Part shown: positions 14,490-22,405 of the stretch, piece after piece
How the letters are laid out: each line of letters starts with the position of its first letter
How positions within the stretch are numbered: the stretch's first letter is position 1
Assembly (NCBI GenBank): GCA_900556465.1
Contig: USPK01000019.1
Span: 1 to 27,060, forward strand
DNA length: 27,060 nucleotides
Source: an uncultured Prevotella sp.
GTDB lineage: Bacteria; Bacteroidota; Bacteroidia; Bacteroidales; Bacteroidaceae
Direction of reading: 5' to 3'
Program-made: the position numbers and the translations under genes
The notes under the pieces: model-generated
Databases searched by the model: none
Told to the model about the DNA's origin: nothing
The model's input: the letters and a program-made list of their open reading frames with translations, nothing else

Positions 14490-16355
14490 ATGCTTAGTGG
14501 CAGAAACTCGGCGGACGCCGGGCATGGTGCGCACGCCATCGTGTTACACCATGTGCAGCCAGCGTATTGGTGGGCCGGAATGAAGCATCCTAAGCTGCAA
14601 GTGTTGCTCCACGGCGACGGCTTGGCGGGATGCGACGTAGCGCTGACGGCGCACGGCGTGAAATTGGAACGCACGGTGCGTCCGGCCAATCCGCATTACT
14701 TGCTGCTCTATCTGGACTTAGGGCAGGCGGAGCCGCAACGCTTCGACATCCTCCTGCGATGGGAGGGCGAGACGCGGCACGTGGCTTACGAACTTCGGGC
14801 CCGCCAGCCCCGACACCGGGCAACGTTCGACGCGGCAGATGTGGTCTATCTGCTCGTCCCGGACCGTTTCGCCGACGGCTGTCCCGAGACGGACATCGTC
14901 TCCGGCCTGCGCGAACAGGCCTGCGGACCGGGGCCCGACGAACGCCACGGCGGCGACATCGCCGGCATCGTGGATCACTTGGACTATTTCACCGACTTGG
15001 GCGTGACGACCCTATGGCCGACGCCGCTGTTGGTAAACGATATGCCTTCGTGCTCTTATCACGGCTACGCCATCACAGACTACTACGAGGTGGACCCGCG
15101 CTTTGGCACGAACGAAGACTATCGCCGCATGGTCGAGGCGGCGCATGCGCACGGCTTGAAGGTGCTCCAGGACATTGTGTTCAATCACTGTGGCAGCGGC
15201 AACTTCCTCTACACGGACCGGCCGGCGGACGATTGGTTCAACCACAGCGCCCGCTTCGTCCCGACGTCGCACTGCACCTCGGCCGTCAGCGACCCCCACG
15301 CCGCCCGCTCGGAGCGCGATGCCGTCCTGCGGGGATGGTTCGACCGGAACATGCCGGACCTGAACCAGCGTAATCCGCTGGTGTGGGACTACTTGGTGCA
15401 GAGCAGCATCTGGTGGATTGAGTTCGCCGGCATCGATGGCATTCGCCAGGACACGTATCCCTACGCCGACCCGGAAGCAATGGCGCGCTGGTGCCAGCGG
15501 GTGGAGGAGGAGTACCCCGGTTTCAATATCGTGGGGGAAACTTGGCTGAACAGCAACGTGGGCGTCGCGTACTGGCAGAAAGACAGCCCGGTGGCCGCGC
15601 CGTTCAATTCGCAGCTGCCGACGGTAATGGACTTCCCGCTGATGAACGTGCTGAACGCAGCCGTCGACGAGACGACGGACGCAGGCGAAGCGGGCCTGGC
15701 ACGCCTCTACGACTACCTGTCGCAGGACGCCGTGTACGCCGACCCGCTCCACTTGCTGACGTTCCTGGACAACCACGATACGTCACGCTTTGCCCGCAGC
15801 CGGGCGCAGGCCGCCATCCCGTGGCGCTATCGACAGGCCCTGACGCTGCTACTGACGCTCCGCGGCATACCGCAACTCTATTACGGAGACGAAATCGGCA
15901 TGTTCGCCACGAAGGCCCAGGGCGACGGGATGCTGCGACAGAACTTTCCGGGCGGATTCCCGGGCGACGTGCGCAGCGCCTTTACGCCAAAAGGGCGGAC
16001 GGCTGCCCAGAACCGGCTCTTCGACTTTGCCAGCCGCTTGCTGCACTGGCGGCGCGAGAATGCGGACCTGGCACGGGGAACGTTCAAGCATTTCAGCGTG
16101 AAGGACGGCATTTACGTTTACGCCCGGCAGGCGGGCCGCCGCACGGCGACGGTGCTGCTGAACGGCAGGGACAGGCCGGCGCGCTGCACCCTGGAACGCT
16201 ATCGCGAGGTGCTGCCGGCGACGGAGGCCTACGACGTGATTTCCGGCCGCGAGGTAACGCTCGGCGAAACGCTGGCGTTGGAGGCGCGGGGCGTTCTCCT
16301 CTTGGACTTCAGACAAATAAAGAGATACGGAATAATAAAACAAAAAGAGGTTTGA
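14490..16355 (+). CDS. GH13 alpha-amylase, SusA/neopullulanase-like
   Basis: The 621-residue enzyme has an N-terminal beta-sandwich (about 15-105, PAYWWAGMKHPKLQVLLHG) like cyclomaltodextrinase and neopullulanase, then the GH13 barrel. Conserved regions are DIVFNH (228-233), GIDGIRQDTY with nucleophile D321, NIVGETW with acid/base E350, and FLDNHDTSR with D430. The HGGDIAGIVDHLDYFTDLGVTTLWPTPL segment is characteristic of SusA-type enzymes. It hydrolyses starch, pullulan or maltodextrins. Unlike SusA, no signal peptide precedes the domain: the first ATG is at 14490 and an in-frame stop lies at 14442, so the enzyme looks cytoplasmic. It has its own promoter and terminator and no susC or susD nearby. 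The final residues (RQIKRYGIIKQKEV) form a basic tail beyond the domain. Confidence 0.93.
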   Translation: MLSGRNSADAGHGAHAIVLHHVQPAYWWAGMKHPKLQVLLHGDGLAGCDVALTAHGVKLERTVRPANPHYLLLYLDLGQAEPQRFDILLRWEGETRHVAYELRARQPRHRATFDAADVVYLLVPDRFADGCPETDIVSGLREQACGPGPDERHGGDIAGIVDHLDYFTDLGVTTLWPTPLLVNDMPSCSYHGYAITDYYEVDPRFGTNEDYRRMVEAAHAHGLKVLQDIVFNHCGSGNFLYTDRPADDWFNHSARFVPTSHCTSAVSDPHAARSERDAVLRGWFDRNMPDLNQRNPLVWDYLVQSSIWWIEFAGIDGIRQDTYPYADPEAMARWCQRVEEEYPGFNIVGETWLNSNVGVAYWQKDSPVAAPFNSQLPTVMDFPLMNVLNAAVDETTDAGEAGLARLYDYLSQDAVYADPLHLLTFLDNHDTSRFARSRAQAAIPWRYRQALTLLLTLRGIPQLYYGDEIGMFATKAQGDGMLRQNFPGGFPGDVRSAFTPKGRTAAQNRLFDFASRLLHWRRENADLARGTFKHFSVKDGIYVYARQAGRRTATVLLNGRDRPARCTLERYREVLPATEAYDVISGREVTLGETLALEARGVLLLDFRQIKRYGIIKQKEV

Positions 16356-16412
16356 AAGGACCTCGTTTAGGTTTCAATAGGTGGTTTTTAAGTGTGCGGG
16401 TCCTGCTTTGTG

Positions 16413-16432
16413 AAAAGCGGGGCTCGCTTTTT
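16413..16432. terminator. Terminator between amylase and methyltransferase
   Basis: AAAAGCG (16413-16419) and CGCTTTT (16425-16431) pair around GGGCT and are followed by T. A-runs and T-runs on the two sides let it work for both converging genes. Confidence 0.75.
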
Positions 16433-16444
16433 GTTGCCACGCGG

Positions 16445-17035
16445 TCAGGCCGGCGGGGCCGTCGGCCCGTCCGCGCCGGACGGGGGACAGGGGGCGCCCT
16501 GCTCGAGACGGAGCAGCGCGGCCTTGGCCATAAGGCCGCCGGCATAGCCCGTCAGCTGTCCGCCGCTGCCCACGACACGGTGGCACGGGACAAAGAGCGA
16601 CAGGGCATTGGCACCTATGGCTGCGGCGACGGCGCGCAGGGCCCGCGGACGGCCCAGCGAGGCGGCCACGGCGGCGTAGGTCGCGGTCTGCCCGAACGGT
16701 ATGCGGCGCAGTGCTTCCCATACGGCGAGCTGGAACGGCGTGCCGCAGAGGCGAAGCGGCGCCCGGGGCGCGCGCCCGCTGCCGTCGAAGTAGGTCTCGA
16801 GCTCCGCGGCGGCGCGTTCGAGCAGCAGGGCATCGGCCTCGCCGGGCAGGGGTGGGGCGAAGCGGGCCAGGCGGCGCAGGTTGGCCTCGTGGCGCCGGCA
16901 TTCGGTCCAGTCGCAGAGCAGCAGGCGACCGCCGGCCGCTCCGAGCAGCAACGGGCCGCAGGGCGAGGCGAAGCGGCGGACCAGAAGCTGCGGGCTGCGC
17001 TCGCGGCCGGGCAATAGGGAAAGGAGTTCGTTCAT
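16445..17035 (-). CDS. ogt: Methylated-DNA-protein-cysteine S-methyltransferase
   Basis: The 196-residue protein carries the suicide-repair site VPCHRVVGSGGQLTGYAGG, with acceptor C151, and the preceding FQLAVWEALRRIPFGQTATYAAVAASLGRPRALRAVAAAIGAN, which includes the DNA-binding helix and arginine finger region. It transfers methyl groups from O6-methylguanine (and O4-methylthymine) to itself, a direct DNA repair step. The N-terminal domain (about 1-85) is the usual RNase H-like partner domain. I chose the ATG at 17035, directly after a GCCCC leader, since an earlier start would run through the terminator hairpin. The protein ends in a Pro/Ala-rich tail (QGAPCPPSGADGPTAPPA) beyond the family end. 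It lies just downstream of maeB on the same strand. Confidence 0.9.
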   Translation of the reverse strand: MNELLSLLPGRERSPQLLVRRFASPCGPLLLGAAGGRLLLCDWTECRRHEANLRRLARFAPPLPGEADALLLERAAAELETYFDGSGRAPRAPLRLCGTPFQLAVWEALRRIPFGQTATYAAVAASLGRPRALRAVAAAIGANALSLFVPCHRVVGSGGQLTGYAGGLMAKAALLRLEQGAPCPPSGADGPTAPPA

Positions 17036-17052
17036 GGGGCGGAATGTAAAAG

Positions 17053-17094
17053 CCGGGAGTTCCCGTGCTCCGTGGGGTGCTTGGGAACTCCCGG
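17053..17094 (-). terminator. Terminator of maeB
   Basis: CCGGGAGTTCCC (17053-17064) and GGGAACTCCCGG (17083-17094) form a perfect 12-bp stem. On the minus strand it is followed by CTTTTACATT. It lies between maeB and ogt, so ogt expression would need readthrough or its own start. Confidence 0.8.
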
Positions 17095-17126
17095 AAAAGT
17101 ATCTGCGGTGCACGCCGGACCGTGCC

Positions 17127-19415
17127 TTATTCCTGGTCCAGTTTCTGCTGAACGATGGCGTCTATGACGGCCACCGCCGTGATGTTCACGATGTCGCGCA
17201 CGCTACTCTCGAAGTCGGTGAAGTGTATCGGCTTGTTCAGACCCATTTGGATGGGGCCGACTACCTCAGACTCCTCGGACATGAGCTTAATCATCTTGTA
17301 CGAGGCATTGGCGGACGTCAGGTTGGGGAATACGAGCGTGTTGACGTCCAGTCCCTTGAGTCGCGTGAAGGGGTATTTCTCGTCGCGCAGTTCCTTGTCG
17401 AGCGCGAAGTTCACCTGCATCTCGCCGTCGATGGCCAGGTCGGGATAAGCCTCCTGCATTCGGGCTACGACCTCGTGTACGGAAGCGGGGCTGCCGGTCG
17501 AGTCCGTGCCGAAGTTGGAGTAGGAGAGCATCGCGATGACCGGGGTGCGGTTGAAGAAACGTACGGTCGACGCGCTCAGCTTGGCGATGTCGAAGAGCGC
17601 CTCGGTGTCCGGGTGACGGTTGATTAGGGTGTCGGCGATGAAGAATACGCCCTTCTTCGAGTTGATGAGGTGCATTGTCCCGAAGTGGCGGTAGCCGGGC
17701 TTGATACCTATGACTTCCTTCGCCACCTTTATGGTGTTGGAATACTTCGTGTAGAGGCCTGTGATGAAGGCGTCGGCCTCGCCCGTCTCCACCATCATCA
17801 TTCCGAAGTAGTTCCGTTCGTACATTTTGTCGACGGCTTCCTGGAGCGTGTAGCCCTCGCGCTGCTTCTTCTCGGCCAGGATCTGCGCGTAGCGCATGCG
17901 GCGCTCGTTCTGCGCGTCGTCGCGCAGGTTGATGACCTCTACGTTGTCGAGGTTGAGCTCCATATCGGCGGCCATTTTGCGGATAACGACGTCGTTACCG
18001 AGCAAGATGGGGTGGCAAATGCCCTCCTCCTTGGCGCGGATGGCTGCTTCGAGCATGGTCGGGTGCGTACCCTCGGCGAAGACCACCCGCTTCGGGTCGA
18101 GGCGGGCCGTATCGTAGAGGTTCTGCGTGAACTTGCTCTCCTGGCCCATCAACTCGCGCAGGTGCTGGCGATAGGCCTTCCAGTCCGTAATCTTCTTGCG
18201 CGCGACGCCACTCTCGATGGCGGCTTTCGCCACAGCCATGGAGACTTCCGTAATCAAGCGCGGGTCGACCGGCTTCGGGATGAAGTAGTCCGGGCCAAAG
18301 GTGAAGTTGCGCACGTGGTAGGCGCGGTTCACGATGTCCGGTACCGGACGGCGCGCCAGGTCGGCGATGGCGCGTGCGGCAGCCATCTTCATTTCCTCGT
18401 TGATAGCCTTCGCGGCGGTGTCGAGTGCGCCACGGAAGATGTAGGGAAAGCCAATGACGTTGTTGATTTGGTTCGGATAGTCGGTCCGTCCGGTGCTCAT
18501 CAGCACGTCAGGGCGCGCCTCCTTGGCGTCTTCGTAGGAAATTTCGGGGACAGGGTTGGCCAGGGCGAAGATAATGGGCTTGTCGGCCATCGAACGGACC
18601 ATGTCCTTGGTCAGTATGTTTCCCTTCGAGAGGCCGATGAACACGTCGGCGCCCTTTATGGCTTCGGCGAGCGTGTGTACGTCGGTGCGCGTCGTGGCAA
18701 ATTCGCGCTTCTGCTCGGTCAGGTTGCCGCGGTCCGCGGTGATGACTCCTTTCGAGTCGAGCATGACGATGTTCTCCTTCCGGGCACCGAACGAACAGTA
18801 GAGGCGGGTGCAGGAGATGGCGGCCGCGCCCGCTCCGTTGACCACTATTTTGGCGTCCTCGATGCTTTTGCCGGCCACGTCGAGGGCGTTGAGCAGTCCG
18901 GCGGCGGATATGATGGCGGTGCCGTGCTGGTCGTCGTGCATGACGGGGATGTCGAGTTCTTCCTTCAGCCTCTTTTCTATTTCAAAGCACTCCGGGGCCT
19001 TGATGTCCTCCAGGTTAATGCCGCCGAAGGTGGGAGCGATGGCCTTGACCGCCTCAATAAACTTGTCGGGATCCTTCTCGTTGACCTCGATGTCGAAAGC
19101 GTCCACGCCGGCGTAAATCTTAAAGAGGAGGCTCTTGCCCTCCATCACGGGCTTGCCGCTCATAGCGCCGATGTCGCCCAGACCGAGCACGGCGGTACCG
19201 TTAGAGATGACGGCGACAAGGTTCCCCTTGTTCGTATATTTATAAGCGTCGTGCGGGTTCTTCTGAATCTCGAGACACGGCTCGGCCACGCCCGGCGAGT
19301 AAGCGAGCGAGAGGTCGGTTTGCGTGCGGTAAGGTTTGGTCGGGACAACCTCAATCTTTCCCGGTTTTCCCTGAGAGTGGTAAAGCAAGGCAGCTTCCTT
19401 TGTGATTTTAACCAT
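17127..19415 (-). CDS. maeB: NADP-dependent malic enzyme with C-terminal phosphotransacetylase-like domain
   Basis: The 762-residue length matches the large MaeB form. Residues 1 to about 430 are the malic enzyme: YSPGVAEPC, GLGDIGAMSGKPVMEGK, KIYAGVDAFDIE, PVMHDDQHGTAI (metal site) and the nucleotide-binding VVNGAGAAA. Residues about 430-762 are a phosphate acetyltransferase-like domain (VVFAEGTHPTMLEAA, NYFGMMMVETGEADAFITG, SYSNFGTDS), which in MaeB enzymes is regulatory and senses acetyl-CoA rather than acting in catalysis. The enzyme converts malate to pyruvate and CO2 with NADPH, linking the C4-dicarboxylate branch with pyruvate. ATG at 19415 (MVKITKEAALLYH) is chosen over a frame extension of 20 residues that lacks conservation. 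I saw no clean TAnnTTTG element just upstream. Confidence 0.96.
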   Translation of the reverse strand: MVKITKEAALLYHSQGKPGKIEVVPTKPYRTQTDLSLAYSPGVAEPCLEIQKNPHDAYKYTNKGNLVAVISNGTAVLGLGDIGAMSGKPVMEGKSLLFKIYAGVDAFDIEVNEKDPDKFIEAVKAIAPTFGGINLEDIKAPECFEIEKRLKEELDIPVMHDDQHGTAIISAAGLLNALDVAGKSIEDAKIVVNGAGAAAISCTRLYCSFGARKENIVMLDSKGVITADRGNLTEQKREFATTRTDVHTLAEAIKGADVFIGLSKGNILTKDMVRSMADKPIIFALANPVPEISYEDAKEARPDVLMSTGRTDYPNQINNVIGFPYIFRGALDTAAKAINEEMKMAAARAIADLARRPVPDIVNRAYHVRNFTFGPDYFIPKPVDPRLITEVSMAVAKAAIESGVARKKITDWKAYRQHLRELMGQESKFTQNLYDTARLDPKRVVFAEGTHPTMLEAAIRAKEEGICHPILLGNDVVIRKMAADMELNLDNVEVINLRDDAQNERRMRYAQILAEKKQREGYTLQEAVDKMYERNYFGMMMVETGEADAFITGLYTKYSNTIKVAKEVIGIKPGYRHFGTMHLINSKKGVFFIADTLINRHPDTEALFDIAKLSASTVRFFNRTPVIAMLSYSNFGTDSTGSPASVHEVVARMQEAYPDLAIDGEMQVNFALDKELRDEKYPFTRLKGLDVNTLVFPNLTSANASYKMIKLMSEESEVVGPIQMGLNKPIHFTDFESSVRDIVNITAVAVIDAIVQQKLDQE

Positions 19416-19501
19416 AGTCGTAGTATGTGAAGTCTTTGATTTTAGATTTTGCGAGTTAGGGGAGCGGCGGCACATCGCTCTGGTCCGCCTTTTCTCCGCA
19501 A

Positions 19502-19540
19502 CGCGGGGCGCAGCCGTTCCTTACGGAAGCTGCGCCCGCG
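19502..19540 (-). terminator. Hairpin after the outer-membrane protein gene
   Basis: GGGCGCAGC (19506-19514) pairs with GCTGCGCCC (19529-19537). The stem extends by CGC/GCG with one bulged G, and TTCC/GGAA pair inside. It lies about 38 bases past the stop at 19576 on the minus strand. There is no T-tract. Confidence 0.65.
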
Positions 19541-19575
19541 CGGTGGGTGAGGCCCTGGCGCCCCTGGGCCGGGCG

Positions 19576-20061
19576 TCAGAAGCGGTAAGTCAGCGTGACA
19601 CCGATGTTCTTGAAGCCGGCGTCGATAATGTCGAAGTCGTTGCCGATGTTAAGGGCAATCATCGGGCGATAGTCCAGGCCGAACGTGAGCGGCACGTCCT
19701 TCAGTGTGAAGCCAAAGCCCAGCGTGCCGACCGGACCGAGCAGCAGCCCGTCGTGACTGCCGTGGTCGTAGAAGCCTATGCCGGCGCCCACGCCGCCCCA
19801 GAACTTCCACGTTCCGAAGCGCGGTGTCCAGTCCGACCACTGGCGGATGTTCCAGTTGTAGACGCCTTGCGCGCAGAAGCCGTCGTCCAGGTCGAAGACG
19901 CCCGCCGTCACGTCGAGGAAGTTCTTATTGTTGAAGTGGTACTGGTATTCCAGGTCCATGGTCGAGCCGCCGAAGTGAACGCCGAAGGCGTGGGGCGTGC
20001 GCTGCGCGTAGCCGGTCAGAGCCAGCAAGGCGAACAGCGTTGTGAGAAGTAATTTTTTCAT
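19576..20061 (-). CDS. Small outer-membrane beta-barrel protein
   Basis: The 161-residue protein has a signal peptide (MKKLLLTTLFALLALTGYAQ) and then alternating amphipathic strands rich in Tyr, Phe, Trp and Gly (GVHFGGSTMDLEYQYHF, WGGVGAGIGFYDH, VGTLGFGFTL, IGVTLTYRF). It ends in Phe after a Tyr-Arg pair, the usual insertion signal for BAM-assembled barrels. The size suggests an eight-stranded barrel of the Bacteroidota outer-membrane-beta-barrel type. The function is unknown. Promoter element TACCTTTG (20099-20092, minus) lies about 31 bases upstream. The TetR gene is divergent and may control it (inference from position only). Confidence 0.85.
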   Translation of the reverse strand: MKKLLLTTLFALLALTGYAQRTPHAFGVHFGGSTMDLEYQYHFNNKNFLDVTAGVFDLDDGFCAQGVYNWNIRQWSDWTPRFGTWKFWGGVGAGIGFYDHGSHDGLLLGPVGTLGFGFTLKDVPLTFGLDYRPMIALNIGNDFDIIDAGFKNIGVTLTYRF

Positions 20062-20091
20062 AAGCTGCGGTATTTTTGGTTTGACACTCTG

Positions 20092-20099
20092 CAAAGGTA
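20092..20099 (-). promoter_or_regulatory. -7 element of the beta-barrel gene
   Basis: TACCTTTG on the minus strand fits TAnnTTTG. No good -33 was seen at the normal spacing. Confidence 0.5.
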
Positions 20100-20147
20100 A
20101 ATTTTTATTCCAAGGTTTGCCCCCGTTCTTCTGCCAAAAAACTTTAA

Positions 20148-20202
20148 GCCGCGGCCTGTTACCCCGCCCCGCCCGGCACGTTTTGTGGCGCCGCGGCCTG
20201 TT
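20148..20202. repeat. 13-bp direct repeat pair in the TetR/beta-barrel divergent region
   Basis: GCCGCGGCCTGTT occurs at 20148-20160 and again at 20190-20202, exactly 42 bp apart. Each copy contains the palindrome GCCGCGGC. It lies between two divergent genes, one a regulator, so an operator pair is possible. Confidence 0.55.
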
Positions 20203-20250
20203 CCGGCCCCTGTTTCTAGGGGGAAAGCAACATTTTGGCAAGAAACTATT

Positions 20251-20280
20251 TTTGCGGGAAAGTTTTTCTTCGTATCTTTG
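20251..20280 (+). promoter_or_regulatory. Promoter of the TetR gene
   Basis: TTTG (20251-20254), an 18-base spacer and TATCTTTG (20273-20280). The spacer is slightly short. The leader is about 18 bases. Confidence 0.65.
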
Positions 20281-20304
20281 ACCTTGAAAAAAGTTGCAGA
20301 ACTT

Positions 20305-20946
20305 ATGAAAGGGAATTTGCACTCCGCACAAACGCGCGAGGAGATTAGGCAGAAGGTGATCGGGGTGGCGCTCCGGGCGTTCCACTCCGAGGGCATCAAG
20401 AACGTGACCATGGACGACATCGCCCACCACTTACAGATGTCGAAACGAACGCTCTACCAGCTTTTCGAGGACAAGGAGGACCTGCTCCTGGCCTGCATCC
20501 GCGAGCAGGAGAAGGCCGACCGCGTGCGCATGGCCGCCATGCTCGAAGGCTCGGACAACGTGCTCGACTTCATCCTCACGGAGTTCAGCGAGCGTATGCG
20601 TAACATCGAGAACGTGAAGCCTGCCTTCCTGGCCGAGATGGTCAAGTTTCCGCGCGTCATGAGGTATGTCTCCATCCGCCGCAAGGCGGACACGGAGAGC
20701 GCCGTCGCTTTCTTTCACCGCGGGGTGGAGCAGGGCTACTTCCGCGCCGAGGTCAACTACTACGTGGTCTATGCCCTGCTGTGCCACCAGTTGGAAAGCG
20801 TCTTTGCCAACAGCGCCTTCAACGGCTACTCCTTTGTCGAAATTTTCGTCAATACGGTGCTGGTCATCGTGCGCGGTTGCGCCACGATGCGCGGCATTGC
20901 GATGCTCGACGAGTTTATGGCCGCTTATCAGGCGAAAGCGCACTGA
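20305..20946 (+). CDS. TetR/AcrR-family transcriptional regulator
   Basis: The 213-residue protein shows the TetR DNA-binding domain at about 10-60: REEIRQKVIGVALRAFHSEG, then VTMDDIAHHLQMSKRTLYQLFEDKEDLL, with the helix-turn-helix at about 35-55. The rest is helical, as expected of the ligand-binding dimer domain, with SERMRNIENVKPAFLAEMVKFP and a C-terminal helical bundle. Bacteroidota members of this type often control envelope or efflux genes. Its divergent neighbour is a beta-barrel gene, which is a candidate target, and a repeated 13-bp site lies between them. Start at 20305 is chosen because it follows the TATCTTTG promoter at the right distance; a longer upstream frame would cross the promoter. 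Confidence 0.9.
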   Translation: MKGNLHSAQTREEIRQKVIGVALRAFHSEGIKNVTMDDIAHHLQMSKRTLYQLFEDKEDLLLACIREQEKADRVRMAAMLEGSDNVLDFILTEFSERMRNIENVKPAFLAEMVKFPRVMRYVSIRRKADTESAVAFFHRGVEQGYFRAEVNYYVVYALLCHQLESVFANSAFNGYSFVEIFVNTVLVIVRGCATMRGIAMLDEFMAAYQAKAH

Positions 20947-21034
20947 ACCGCCGCCGCCGGACCGGCCGCGCAGCCGGACCGACGGACGACGAACGGGAAC
21001 AGGCCCCGCGCCGGCGCGGTCTGTTTCCGTTTTT

Positions 21035-21114
21035 ACGGGCCCTATTCCCGTAAGCACGGGCCTTAGCCCCGTAAAAACTGGGCCTATCCCCGTAGCGACG
21101 GGCCTTAGCCCCGT
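21035..21114. repeat. 21-bp-period palindrome array, locus 3 (four units)
   Basis: Units lie at 21035-21051, 21056-21072, 21077-21093 and 21098-21114 with spacers AAGC, AAAA and AGCG. Two units are the identical palindrome ACGGGCCTTAGCCCCGT. Left flank CTGTTTCCG and right flank CGGAAACTG are inverted copies of each other, which brackets the array. It lies between the convergent TetR and argD genes. Confidence 0.9.
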
Positions 21115-21160
21115 GTTGGCGGAAACTGTCGGGCGGCGGGCGCAGTCCGGCCTACATGCA

Positions 21161-21199
21161 GCGGCCCCCTGGCGGAAACACGTTCCGCCAGGGGGCCGC
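21161..21199. terminator. Perfect 17-bp hairpin between convergent TetR and argD
   Basis: GCGGCCCCCTGGCGGAA (21161-21177) pairs with TTCCGCCAGGGGGCCGC (21183-21199) around loop ACACG without a mismatch. Neither side has a T-tract. It ends 49 bases before the argD stop. Confidence 0.8.
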
Positions 21200-21248
21200 G
21201 CGGTTGGCTCCGGGCCGGCAGGGCGCCGGCCGGTCGCGCCGCGGCGCG

Positions 21249-22382
21249 TCAGAGCACGCGCTTCAGGCGCTCCAGGAAGTCGTCCGCCTCGTCGAGGCTC
21301 AGGCAGAGCGGCGGCAGGAGGCGCAGGATGTTGGTCGAGGCCGCGCCGGTGAAGACGTGCTCGTCGAAGACCAGGCGCTGGCGCAGCTCCTTGACGGACC
21401 CGGCAAACTCCACGCCCACCATGAGGCCGCGGCCGCGCACCTCGGTGATTTCGCCGTGGTCGGCGGCCAGGCGGCGCAGGCTCTCCATGAGGTGTTCGCC
21501 CACGCGGGCGGCGTTCTCCACGAGCTGTTCCTCTTCCATCACGTCGAGCACGGCGAGGGCCGCGGCACAGGCCAGGTGGTTGCCGCCAAAGGTGGTGCCC
21601 AGCTGGCCGTAGACGGCCTCGAAGCGCGGACTGATGAGCACGGCGCCCATCGGGAAACCGTTGCCGATGCCCTTGGCGCAGGTGATGAGGTCCGGCTTGA
21701 CGCCGAGATGCTGATGGGCGAAGAAGCGGCCGCTCCTACCGTAGCCGCACTGAATCTCGTCGCAGACGAGCACGGTGCCGGTGGCGTCGCAGGCGCGCCT
21801 TAGGCCCTGCATGAACTCCGCCGTGGCCAGGCGGATGCCGCCTACGCCCTGTATCGCCTCCACAATGACGGCGGCCACGTCGCCCCGGGACAGTTCGGCC
21901 TCGAAGGCCGCCAGGTCGTTCAGGGGCAGGAACGTCACGTGCCCGCCTTGGTTCACGGGCGCCGTGATGCGCGGGTTGTCCGTCGCCTCTACGGCGAGCG
22001 ACGTGCGGCCGTGGAAGGCCTGGCGCGCGGCCAGGACGCGGCGGCGCCCGGTGTGGAAGGAGGCCAGCTTCAAGGCATTCTCGTTGGCCTCGGCCCCCGA
22101 GTTGACGAGGAAGAGCTGGTAGTCGTCGTAGCCGCACAGGGGGCCCAGGCGGCGGGCCAGTTCCTGCTGCAAGTCGTTCACCACGGAGTTGGAATAGAAA
22201 CCGAGCCGCGACAGCTGCCGCCCGATGCGCTCCACGTAGTGCGGGTGGCAGTGGCCGATGCTGATAACGGCGTGTCCGCCGTAAAGGTCGAGGTATTCGG
22301 TGCCCTTGTCGTCCCAGACGTGGCAACCGCGGCCCTTGACAATGTCAATATCGAAGAGGGGATAGACTGGATAGAGATTCAT
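21249..22382 (-). CDS. argD: Acetylornithine (or succinylornithine) aminotransferase
   Basis: The 377-residue class III aminotransferase has PLP-binding features SGAEANENALKLA (95-107), AFHGRT, VLVCDEIQCGYGRSG (D208 contacts the pyridine) and the Schiff-base lysine in ITCAKGIGNGFPMG (K237). It converts N-acyl-glutamate semialdehyde to N-acyl-ornithine. Some Bacteroides species use N-succinyl instead of N-acetyl intermediates, and the sequence alone does not settle which applies here. It is the last gene of the operon, 23 bases after argC. The start MNLYPVYPLFDID is the normal family start; the longer open frame upstream overlaps argC in another frame. Confidence 0.93.
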   Translation of the reverse strand: MNLYPVYPLFDIDIVKGRGCHVWDDKGTEYLDLYGGHAVISIGHCHPHYVERIGRQLSRLGFYSNSVVNDLQQELARRLGPLCGYDDYQLFLVNSGAEANENALKLASFHTGRRRVLAARQAFHGRTSLAVEATDNPRITAPVNQGGHVTFLPLNDLAAFEAELSRGDVAAVIVEAIQGVGGIRLATAEFMQGLRRACDATGTVLVCDEIQCGYGRSGRFFAHQHLGVKPDLITCAKGIGNGFPMGAVLISPRFEAVYGQLGTTFGGNHLACAAALAVLDVMEEEQLVENAARVGEHLMESLRRLAADHGEITEVRGRGLMVGVEFAGSVKELRQRLVFDEHVFTGAASTNILRLLPPLCLSLDEADDFLERLKRVL

Positions 22383-22405
22383 GTGGGGAGTAGGATGATG
22401 CGAAT

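Noticed and set aside
17670..19430. 586-codon open frame on the plus strand opposite maeB
   Set aside because: It is the antisense of a conserved enzyme, with composition typical of reversed high-GC codons. Similar long antisense frames lie opposite the sulfatase, esterase, amylase and argG.
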